61,520 bases of DNA from Bacteroidota bacterium (lineage in GTDB: Bacteria > Bacteroidota > Bacteroidia > Chitinophagales > LD1): positions 1 to 61,520 of the forward strand of contig CANJZE010000023.1 of NCBI GenBank assembly GCA_947479455.1, given 5' to 3'. Shown here in pieces: positions 55,593-61,520 of the stretch. The notes beneath the pieces were generated by a model. It saw only the letters and a program-made list of their open reading frames with translations, was not told the origin of the DNA and searched no databases. A program made the position numbers and the translations under genes. Within the stretch, counting starts at the first letter, position 1, and every line of letters starts with the position of its first letter.

Positions 55593-56321
55593 TTACACTT
55601 CGGCTACCGAAGATTCAATATTCAAAACTTTTAGCGCGTTCATTGCAGCATTCTGTTCAGCGACTTTTTTGCTGAAGCCTTCGCCACGCGCAATAATTTT
55701 TCCGCTTATCTCCAGATCAATTACAAAATACGCTCTGCGGTTTTTGGTTTTTTCATCGGCTACTTTAAAGTCAATGCTCTTGCCTTCGCGTTGTATGTAA
55801 TGGAAAATCTGGCTCTTGTAATCAGTGTTGGTTTGCTCGAGCGTGTCCACATCAATCAGATTTTTGAGCACCCGTTTCAGAATAAATTTACGTGTAGCTT
55901 CAAAGCCAGCATCGAGATATACGGCACCAACCAATGCTTCAAAAGTATTGCCGCCTAAGTCCTTCGAAACATCGGTCATACTTCTGCGGTTGAAGTTTAG
56001 TTTCTCTAACAGACCTAACTTGGTCCCTACTTCATTCAACGATTTTCGATTCACAATCTTCGAACGAAGTTCTGTCATAAAACCTTCTTCTTTATAAGGA
56101 TACTTTTTGAATAGATACTCGCAAATGATGGCATCAAGAATTGCATCGCCCAGTAACTCCAACCGTTCGTTGTTTTCTTTTGCTTCAATAAATTTTGACC
56201 GATGCTGAAATACCTGTTTGTATAATTTCAGATTACTCGGAGTAATTCCCGTAATACTTCTGATATAAGAAGCCAGTTCCTTATCGCCCGAAAGAAAAGT
56301 GTTGAAGAGTTTTTTTATCAC
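55593..56321 (-). CDS. rnc: ribonuclease III
   Basis: It cleaves double-stranded RNA in rRNA processing and mRNA turnover. The RNase III signature NERLELLGDA (51-60) contains catalytic acids; GNTFEALVGA (124-133) carries the second acidic site. The double-stranded RNA-binding domain follows in about residues 167-235, with the ARGEGFSKKVAEQNAAMNAL helix. The length of 242 is usual. It lies downstream of fabF and acpP, an order common in Bacteroidota, but here a toxin-antitoxin remnant is inserted between rnc and fabF. Confidence 0.96.
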   Translation of the reverse strand: MIKKLFNTFLSGDKELASYIRSITGITPSNLKLYKQVFQHRSKFIEAKENNERLELLGDAILDAIICEYLFKKYPYKEEGFMTELRSKIVNRKSLNEVGTKLGLLEKLNFNRRSMTDVSKDLGGNTFEALVGAVYLDAGFEATRKFILKRVLKNLIDVDTLEQTNTDYKSQIFHYIQREGKSIDFKVADEKTKNRRAYFVIDLEISGKIIARGEGFSKKVAEQNAAMNALKVLNIESSVAEV

Positions 56322-56327
56322 TTGAGA

Positions 56328-56637
56328 TTAGGGTTCATTGACCAACCAATTTGTTTCAGGATTTTTGTTAAAGTTAATGATGGCCTTAATAGTAATAACA
56401 CATAATTCTTCATCAATCAAAAAATGAATCATGTAAGGAAATATTTTAACCGGCAGGCAACGAATATTATTTTAGCGAATTTGGAAATAGATTTGTTAAA
56501 CAAATCGCTTCATAAGCCAATTTAACTTGGTCATAAAATTTTTTGCCGAGCCCTATGCTTTTTGAATCGTAGTACAACACCGCTTCAAGAATATCCGTTT
56601 CTACTCTTTCGTCAAAGCGAAGTGTGTACTTCTTCAT
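56328..56637 (-). pseudogene. RelE/ParE-family toxin, degraded
   Basis: It starts MKKYTLRFDERVETDILEA at 56637, with VLYYDSKSIGLGKKFYDQVKLAYEAI, a clear RelE/ParE N-terminal half. From about 56490 the toxin continues in another frame: FQIR, a TAA stop at 56472-56474, then NNIRCLPVKIFPYMIHFLID and NFNKNPETNWL up to a TAA at 56328. A 2-nt loss (in what was probably an NPYFQIRY stretch) plus one nonsense mutation explain this; 310 nt is not a multiple of three, as expected. Two independent lesions make a sequencing error unlikely. The remaining first frame has only 56 codons. Confidence 0.8.
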
Positions 56638-56843
56638 AAAATCTTCTTGTCCAATTTTTTGAAGAACTCTTTTGCTTCAATATACTTTGCATTGGGGTCA
56701 TTCACTCTGTCCATCACAATTTTCTTATGCCACTCCGGCACCTCAAAATTCTCTGTGTTATCAATAGTCACATATTCTAAACTACTGAGAAGTTCGAGTA
56801 GAAAGCCCGCTTTGTTATCCTGAATATCCAATGTAACTTTCAT
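56634..56843 (-). CDS. probable antitoxin of the degraded RelE/ParE module, 69 aa
   Basis: A small, acidic-basic alternating chain (MKVTLDIQDNKAGFLLELLS, ending FFKKLDKKIL) with a short beta strand then two helices, as in small Bacteroidota addiction-module components. Its stop overlaps the toxin start (ATGA), the layout of type II toxin-antitoxin operons. It is intact, whereas the toxin gene is broken, so it may be an orphan antitoxin. The family assignment rests mainly on the linked toxin. Confidence 0.65.
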   Translation of the reverse strand: MKVTLDIQDNKAGFLLELLSSLEYVTIDNTENFEVPEWHKKIVMDRVNDPNAKYIEAKEFFKKLDKKIL

Positions 56844-56900
56844 AGCTGAAATGTTTTGCGAAGATAAAGTTAAGATAAAACTTGTTGAAGCAACTTGAGC

Positions 56901-58154
56901 TTACTTCACAAACTTCTTAAACACCACCGTAGCATTATGTCCGCCAAAACCAAAACCGTTACTCATAGCAACATTCACCGTTCTTTGGTGAGCTTTATTA
57001 AAAGTAAGATTGAGTTTGGGGTCAATAGCGGGGTCATCAGTAAAGTGGTTGATAGTAGGCGGAACAATATTTTCTTCAACCGCTTTAATACAAGCGATTG
57101 CTTCCACTGCACCCGCAGCACCAAGTAAATGACCCGTCATGGATTTGGTGGAAGAGATATTCATCGTATAAGCATGCTCACCAAAAATTTTCTTGATGGC
57201 TATGAGTTCTGCAATATCACCCAGCGGAGTGGAAGTTCCATGAACATTGATGTAATCAATATCCGTTGCTTTCATTTCCGCATCTTCTAAAGTGTTCTCC
57301 ATTACGAGTACTGCACCCAAACCTTCAGGATGAGGAGCCGTTAAGTGATGTGCATCTGCGCTCAATCCACCACCAGCCAACTCACAATAAATTTTTGCAC
57401 CACGAGCCAAAGCATGTTCCATTTCTTCAAGCACAATGGCGCCAGCTCCTTCGCCAATTACAAAACCATCGCGGTCTTTATCGAAAGGGCGAGAAGCTGT
57501 TTGCGGAGAATCGTTTCTTTCGCTCAAAGCGCGCATGGCATTAAAACCACCAATTCCACCAGGACTTAAAGGAGCTTCCGAACCACCGGTAATAAAAACG
57601 GATGCTTTATTGAGTCGAATCAAATTGAATGCTTCAATCATAGCAATATTGGAAGTAGCACAAGCTGCCACCGTGGCAAAGTTCGGTCCGCGATAACCCC
57701 AACGCATGGAGATAAGCCCCGCGGCAATATCAATTATCATCTTAGGCACATAGAAAGGATTGAAGCGCGGTGTTCCATCGCCTTTTGCAAAAGCAATAAT
57801 TTCTTCGTGAAAAACATCTAACCCACCAACGCCCGAACCCCAAATGACCCCCACTCGATCTTTATTCAACGCAGCTTTATCCAAACCCGCATCACGAATA
57901 GCTTCATCGCTGGCGACTAAAGCATATTGGGTAAAGCGGTCAATGCGCTTTACTTCTTTGCGGTCAATAAAATTTAAGGGGTCGAAGTTTTTTACTTCGC
58001 AGGCAAAGCGGGTTCTAAATTTTGAAACATCGAAACGGGTAATAGGAGCCGCACCGCTAACGCCATTCAATAAGTTTTGCCAAAAATCACCGGCTGTATT
58101 TCCAATTGGAGTTAAGGCGCCAATGCCCGTAACCACCACTCTTTTCAAATTCAT
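56901..58154 (-). CDS. fabF: 3-oxoacyl-ACP synthase II
   Basis: It condenses malonyl-ACP with acyl-ACP in fatty-acid elongation. The catalytic triad is visible: Cys165 in AACATSN, His305 in NVHGTSTPLGD and His342 in TGHLLGAAGAVEA. The start VVVTGIGALTPIGN and the end GFGFGGHNATVVFKK are standard. Length 417 is normal. It follows acpP on the same strand, with a strong hairpin between the two genes. Confidence 0.97.
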   Translation of the reverse strand: MNLKRVVVTGIGALTPIGNTAGDFWQNLLNGVSGAAPITRFDVSKFRTRFACEVKNFDPLNFIDRKEVKRIDRFTQYALVASDEAIRDAGLDKAALNKDRVGVIWGSGVGGLDVFHEEIIAFAKGDGTPRFNPFYVPKMIIDIAAGLISMRWGYRGPNFATVAACATSNIAMIEAFNLIRLNKASVFITGGSEAPLSPGGIGGFNAMRALSERNDSPQTASRPFDKDRDGFVIGEGAGAIVLEEMEHALARGAKIYCELAGGGLSADAHHLTAPHPEGLGAVLVMENTLEDAEMKATDIDYINVHGTSTPLGDIAELIAIKKIFGEHAYTMNISSTKSMTGHLLGAAGAVEAIACIKAVEENIVPPTINHFTDDPAIDPKLNLTFNKAHQRTVNVAMSNGFGFGGHNATVVFKKFVK

Positions 58155-58215
58155 GCCACGAATAAAATTTAATTTCCTTTAGTTGAAAAACTTTTTGCTC
58201 CAAGCACAAATTAAA

Positions 58216-58240
58216 ACGGCTCCGTTTTAAGCGGAGCCGT
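58216..58240 (-). terminator. hairpin between acpP and fabF
   Basis: A 9-bp perfect GC-rich stem (ACGGCTCCG at 58216-58224 and CGGAGCCGT at 58232-58240) with a 7-nt loop. On the minus strand it is followed by TTTTAATTT. It lies 21 bp after the acpP stop and could give partial termination, leaving more acpP than fabF message. Confidence 0.75.
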
Positions 58241-58261
58241 CTTCTTTTCTTTCAAATCTAT

Positions 58262-58501
58262 TTACTTGCTGACAGTTTTTTCGAGGTATTCGATGGCTTG
58301 CCCTACGGTGCCAATCGTTTCTGCCTGCTCGTCCGGTATAGAGATATTGAATTCTTTTTCGAATTCCATAATCAACTCAACCGTGTCTAAGGAGTCAGCT
58401 CCAAGGTCGTTGGTGAAGCTTGCTTCAGGAGTTACCTGGCTTTCTTCTACGCCCAACTTGTCAACGATAATTTTCTTTACTCTTTCTGCGATGTTTGACA
58501 T
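58262..58501 (-). CDS. acpP: acyl carrier protein
   Basis: A 79-residue acidic helical carrier of growing fatty acids. The phosphopantetheine attachment Ser37 is in [11 protein letters not shown]. The length, acidity and helical layout are those of the housekeeping ACP. It is located just before fabF and has its own promoter. Confidence 0.97.
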   Translation of the reverse strand: MSNIAERVKKIIVDKLGVEESQVTPEASFTNDLGADSLDTVELIMEFEKEFNISIPDEQAETIGTVGQAIEYLEKTVSK

Positions 58502-58523
58502 GTCTAATGGTTTATTTAGGGTG

Positions 58524-58553
58524 CGAAAGTAAAAACATATCCTCCTTCACCAA
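58524..58553 (-). promoter_or_regulatory. Bacteroidota-type promoter of acpP
   Basis: TTG (58553-58551), 19 bp, and TACTTTCG (58531-58524), one mismatch to TAnnTTTG. The start of transcription would be near 58517, 16 nt before the ATG. Confidence 0.6.
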
Positions 58554-58594
58554 AAAAATGTTTGGAATGAAAAACGGGGCTAAAGTACATAAGA

Positions 58595-58620
58595 AAGCCC
58601 TCCCGTTTCCGAGAGAGCCT
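58595..58620 (-). terminator. terminator of the hsp20 gene
   Basis: On the minus strand an 11-bp stem that uses G-U pairs closes a GAAA tetraloop; it is followed by TTTCTTA. On the plus strand the same bases give A-C mismatches, so the hairpin serves the minus-strand gene ending at 58647. Confidence 0.6.
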
Positions 58621-58646
58621 CTTTTTTAAACCCCAACCCACTTTCT

Positions 58647-59099
58647 TTATGAAATCTTTACTTCAATAGTTCCTTTGGTTTTGGCTTCTTCCATTTTGGG
58701 AAGCGTTACTTTAAGAATTCCGTTTTCGTATGCAGCGCCAATTTTATCAGCCACGATTGTTTTAGGCAATGTGAAATTGCGTTTGAATGAACAGTAAACG
58801 AACTCCTTACGGGTAAATTTTTCGCCTTCTTCCAATTTGTTTTCAGTGGCTTCGGCACTGATGGTCAGAATGCTGTCTTCTACTTTAATGTTAAAGCTGT
58901 CTTTGTTGAAACCCGGTGCGGCTACATCAATAGTGTAAGCGTCTTTGGTTTCTTTAATGTTGGTAGAAGGAGAGGAAGTCTTCACCCATTCATTAGCAAG
59001 AAAGTTAGGGAAATCGTTTTCGAAAATGTTTTCAATTAAGTTCGAAAATCTTGGAGCGTGAATACGTCCGGTTTCTGGTTTTACTGTTACAAGTGTCAT
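58647..59099 (-). CDS. Hsp20/alpha-crystallin small heat-shock protein, 150 aa
   Basis: The ATG at 59099 (MTLVTVKPETG) is preferred over the one at 59162. The alpha-crystallin domain (about residues 40-140) has AAPGFNKDSFNIKVEDSILTISAE and the family end motif AAYENGILKVTLPK. The C-terminal tail GTIEVKIS has a V-x-I anchor. It forms oligomeric chaperones that hold unfolded proteins. It is a single-gene unit bounded by a terminator and by a 148-bp upstream gap to the ABC-F gene. Confidence 0.94.
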   Translation of the reverse strand: MTLVTVKPETGRIHAPRFSNLIENIFENDFPNFLANEWVKTSSPSTNIKETKDAYTIDVAAPGFNKDSFNIKVEDSILTISAEATENKLEEGEKFTRKEFVYCSFKRNFTLPKTIVADKIGAAYENGILKVTLPKMEEAKTKGTIEVKIS

Positions 59100-59247
59100 A
59101 GTATTTGGTTTTTTGTTTTTGAAAAATGTTTGACGGGAACATTCTTTCAAACCAAGTACCAATACTATTTATCGGAACATTTGTCTATACAACAGTAGTA
59201 TTAACGGACGAAATTTCTGAAAGGTGGTGTTTGGTGCGGAAATTATT

Positions 59248-61176
59248 TCAGTCCACACGCTCGCTCAGCTCCAGCCAACGCATTTCTTTCTCTTCGAGTT
59301 CTTTGGTGACTGTGCCTATTCGCTCAATCATTTTATTGAGTTCTTCGTAAGGAGCATTACCGGCAAGTAGTTTTTCATTGAGTTCGGTTTTTTCCTGTTC
59401 GAGGGCAGGAACTTCTTTTTGTAAAGCTTCGAATTCAAACTTTTCTTTGAAGCTCAGTTTCTTCTTTGCAGGTCCGATGTCGGATGTCGGAGGTCCGATG
59501 TTTAAGGAAGGTGTCTCTTCTGTAAGCTGTGTGTTTTGTTTTGCTTCCGACTTCGGACTTCCGACTTCGGACTTCTTTTTTTTCTTCCGCACTTCATCAA
59601 TACGCCACTCGGTATAGTTGCCGGGAAAATCGTTCACCACACCATCACCCTCAAAAACAAAAAGGTGGTCAACGAGTTTGTCCATAAAATAACGGTCGTG
59701 CGAAACAATGATTACACAGCCCTGATACTGCTCTAAGAAATCTTCAAGCACCGTGAGCGTAACCAAATCTAAATCGTTCGTAGGCTCATCGAGAATTAAA
59801 AAATTCGGATTGCCGAAGAGAATAGAAAGCAATTGCAAGCGTTTTTTTTCGCCTCCGCTTAGCTTCGAAATATAAGTGAACTGCTGCTCGGGAGTAAACT
59901 GAAACAACTCCAAAAATTTTCCCGCAGAAACTTTTGTGCCATCTGCTAACGGAAAATTTTCGGCAATATCTTTCACAAATTCAATAACACGTTTATCATC
60001 TTTTACCTGCAAACCCTGTTGATGGAAATAGCCATACACCACCGTTTCTCCCGTATTTATTTTTCCTGAATCGGCTTTTTCCAAGCCCATGATAATATTG
60101 AGGAAAGTAGATTTGCCCACTCCGTTTTTGCCGATAACACCAATGCGTTCGCGGTGCTTGAACGTGTAGTCGAAACCTTTGAGAATTTTCTTTTCGCCAA
60201 ACGATTTATGAACCTTTTTGAGTTCCAGAATTTTGCCGCCAATACGGGTCATCTTCACCTGCAATTGCAACTTGTCTTCGTTTCTGCCCGAGTTAGCTTT
60301 TTCTTCTACATCATAAAAAGCATCCTGCCGCGATTTCGATTTGGTAGTGCGCGCCTTTGGCTGCTTGCGCATCCACGCCAATTCTTTTCTGTAAAGATTT
60401 TTGGCTTTATCTACAGAAGCAGCATCTGATTCTTCGCGCTCAATTTTGCGCGTGAGGTAATTGGTAAAATCGCCACGGTGAATGTAGAGCTGCTGATTGT
60501 CTATCTCTATAATTTCGTTGCAAACGAGGTCTAAGAAAAATCTATCGTGCGTTACAAGAAGGAGAGTCGTTTTGTTGTCCGATAAAAATTCTGCCAGCCA
60601 TTCAATCATTTGAAAATCGAGGTGATTGGTAGGCTCATCAAGAATCAAAAAACTGTTGCGGTCGCCAAAGCTTATATCAATGAGCACCTTTGCCAGCGAC
60701 AAACGTTTGCGCTGCCCGCCCGACATAGAGCCCGCCAACTGGTCGAGGTCGGTAATGTTGAGCGAGGTAAGAATTTCCTTTACCGTGCTTTCAAAAGTCC
60801 AGGCGTTGAGCTCGTCCATTTTGCCCATCAGTTCGGTGAGGTGGACATCGTCATGGTGTTCCATAGCCAACTCATATTCGCGCACGGTATTGATAACGGG
60901 GTGGTCGTAACTCAAAATATTTTCGAGCACATTTTTATCTTCTTCAAAGGTGGGGTTTTGGTCGAGAAACGAAACGCTTACGTCCTTATTAACCCAAATT
61001 TTTCCTGCGTCAGCAGTATCCTTTCCGGCAAGAATGCGCAGCAAGGTAGTTTTGCCCGCTCCGTTTTTTGCTACGAGGGCAATCTTATCGCCCTGTTCAA
61101 TATTAAAAGTGATATTGGTAAAAAGCGGTTTTTCGACAAAGCTTTTGGTGAGATTTTCAACGTTTACATAGTGCAT
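59248..61176 (-). CDS. ABC-F family ATPase (Uup-like), 642 aa
   Basis: Two ABC domains without membrane segments. Domain 1 has Walker A in VAKNGAGKTTLL and the signature SGGQRKRLSLAKVL. Domain 2 has GVIGKNGVGKSTFL and LSGGEKKRLQLL. A linker of the P-site-tRNA-interaction type joins them, and a C-terminal coiled coil (LEQEKTELNEKL) follows, as in Uup. ABC-F proteins act on translating ribosomes. Between domain 2 and the coiled coil, about residues 535-575, a low-complexity segment is encoded by two heptamer arrays. Confidence 0.93.
   Translation of the reverse strand: MHYVNVENLTKSFVEKPLFTNITFNIEQGDKIALVAKNGAGKTTLLRILAGKDTADAGKIWVNKDVSVSFLDQNPTFEEDKNVLENILSYDHPVINTVREYELAMEHHDDVHLTELMGKMDELNAWTFESTVKEILTSLNITDLDQLAGSMSGGQRKRLSLAKVLIDISFGDRNSFLILDEPTNHLDFQMIEWLAEFLSDNKTTLLLVTHDRFFLDLVCNEIIEIDNQQLYIHRGDFTNYLTRKIEREESDAASVDKAKNLYRKELAWMRKQPKARTTKSKSRQDAFYDVEEKANSGRNEDKLQLQVKMTRIGGKILELKKVHKSFGEKKILKGFDYTFKHRERIGVIGKNGVGKSTFLNIIMGLEKADSGKINTGETVVYGYFHQQGLQVKDDKRVIEFVKDIAENFPLADGTKVSAGKFLELFQFTPEQQFTYISKLSGGEKKRLQLLSILFGNPNFLILDEPTNDLDLVTLTVLEDFLEQYQGCVIIVSHDRYFMDKLVDHLFVFEGDGVVNDFPGNYTEWRIDEVRKKKKKSEVGSPKSEAKQNTQLTEETPSLNIGPPTSDIGPAKKKLSFKEKFEFEALQKEVPALEQEKTELNEKLLAGNAPYEELNKMIERIGTVTKELEEKEMRWLELSERVD
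59472..59499. repeat. heptamer array (GTCCGAT/GTCGGAT) inside the ABC-F gene
   Basis: Four units: GTCCGAT, GTCGGAT, GTCGGAG, GTCCGAT. The protein reads IGPPTSDIGP here. Confidence 0.85.
59544..59575. repeat. heptamer array (CTTCCGA/CTTCGGA) inside the ABC-F gene
   Basis: Four units alternate exactly: CTTCCGA, CTTCGGA, CTTCCGA, CTTCGGA, then CTTC. It encodes KSEVGSPKSEA. Confidence 0.9.
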
Positions 61177-61223
61177 AACGGGCGCGAATGTAACTTATTG
61201 AGCGAATCGGGAATTTGGAGTGA

Positions 61224-61251
61224 GAAATGCAGATTGTAGAATTCAAAATGC
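61224..61251. repeat. degenerate heptamer array upstream of the ABC-F gene
   Basis: GAAATGC, AGATTGT, AGAATTC, AAAATGC follow at 7-nt steps; units are degenerate. The rest of the 196-bp gap between the ABC-F start and the IS holds no gene that I can support. Confidence 0.45.
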
Positions 61252-61372
61252 GTACTTAAAAGACAAAACCATTAGTTGGTGTTTTAGGTTTGTTTTTCTT
61301 AATCAATCACCACTCCTTTTAAAGCAACCTTCTTCATCGGCTTTGCAAAATACATTTCCATTCAAACAACAA

Positions 61373-61520
61373 GAGTCTGTTCAACAAACTGTGTCAAAAA
61401 TTAAATTTGATACAGCATGGAAGAAAAAAACAAAGAAGGATTCGACTTCAAGAAGTTTGAATCAGATGCCATTGAACAATTACGTTCAGGCAAAAAGTTA
61501 GAGGGTAAAGACGGCATTCT
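61373..61520 (+). mobile_element. IS256-family insertion sequence, right copy (one end only)
   Basis: Exact inverted copy of 1-148. The IS starts at 61373 with GAGTCTG. It lies in the intergenic region upstream of the ABC-F gene and disrupts no visible gene. Confidence 0.9.
61417..61520 (+). CDS. IS256-family transposase, N-terminal fragment (right copy)
   Basis: The same 34 codons as at the left end, starting MEEKNKEGFDFKKF and leaving the window. Confidence 0.75.
   Translation, partial: MEEKNKEGFDFKKFESDAIEQLRSGKKLEGKDGI

Noticed and set aside
59100-59247. Heat-shock promoter or operator before hsp20
   Set aside because: Only a weak -7-like TAGTATTG with a long spacer is seen and no CIRCE-type inverted repeat.
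6102-61251. Heptamer arrays as CRISPR or as binding-site clusters
   Set aside because: No spacers, no palindromic repeat and no common sequence; only the period is shared.
61220-61501. Plus-strand ORF running into the right IS
   Set aside because: It reads through a degenerate heptamer array and then through the IS end in a frame different from the transposase.
1-61520. Composite transposon of 61 kb with IS256 ends
   Set aside because: The inside holds core genes (hppA, purH, purN, rnc, acpP, fabF), the IS flanks differ, and both ends stop at the same internal base as contig borders do.
1-61520. tRNA, rRNA or riboswitch genes
   Set aside because: No cloverleaf, rRNA core motif or known riboswitch consensus was seen in the short gaps between genes.

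Overview
The window is a 61.5-kb piece of an AT-rich Bacteroidota chromosome. Four things point to this phylum: a giant PKD-rich secreted protein with a type IX secretion (T9SS) tail, the acpP-fabF-rnc gene order, several -7 boxes of the TAnnTTTG type, and near absence of Shine-Dalgarno sequences. Both window ends lie inside inverted copies of the same IS256-family insertion sequence (148 identical bp at each end, transposase genes pointing outward). The window is therefore most likely one contig that stops at a multi-copy IS.

Layout. Positions 1-2114: an IS end that interrupts a collagen-like/YadA-head surface gene, which also carries a frameshift. 2256-8409: ordinary chromosome (an unrecognised helical protein, the membrane pyrophosphatase hppA, and purH and purN). 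8443-15825: a 2460-residue PKD/LamG-like secreted protein with roughly 700-residue internal repeats. 15869-54230: a surface-polysaccharide locus of about 38 kb. It holds at least 14 glycosyltransferase genes or remnants, three asparagine-synthetase (AsnB) homologues, the WlbA-type UDP-GlcNAcA 3-dehydrogenase, two sugar N-formyltransferases, a VioA-type aminotransferase, two NAD-dependent epimerases, a 2-oxoglutarate dioxygenase overlapping an aldo/keto reductase, a sulfotransferase, an OafA-type acyltransferase, an MBOAT/SGNH O-acylation pair, a polysaccharide deacetylase, a FemAB-like acyltransferase, and a Wzm/Wzt ABC exporter. 54234-61176: chromosome again (a frameshifted Omp85-type barrel, rnc, a toxin-antitoxin remnant, fabF, acpP, hsp20 and an ABC-F ATPase), then the second IS end.

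How it fits together. The locus looks like an ABC-exported O-antigen or capsule pathway whose sugars are rare and heavily modified: formylated amino sugars, diaminuronic acid derivatives, possible uronamides, O-acyl and sulfate groups. Signs of fast turnover are plentiful. One glycosyltransferase has an in-frame amber codon. Two glycosyltransferase 5' fragments are fused tail to tail between their intact relatives. Strand switches surround small gene islands. Outside the locus there are also a toxin gene with a 2-nt deletion and a stop, and two +1 homopolymer frameshifts.

A second theme is a set of short tandem arrays of different sequence but the same 7-nt period, found between genes and also in frame inside purH and the ABC-F gene. 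The best candidate for undescribed chemistry is the plus-strand trio epimerase / Fe(II)-2OG dioxygenase / aldo-keto reductase at 37634-40357. No tRNA, rRNA or CRISPR array was seen, and no gene-free stretch exceeds 300 bases.
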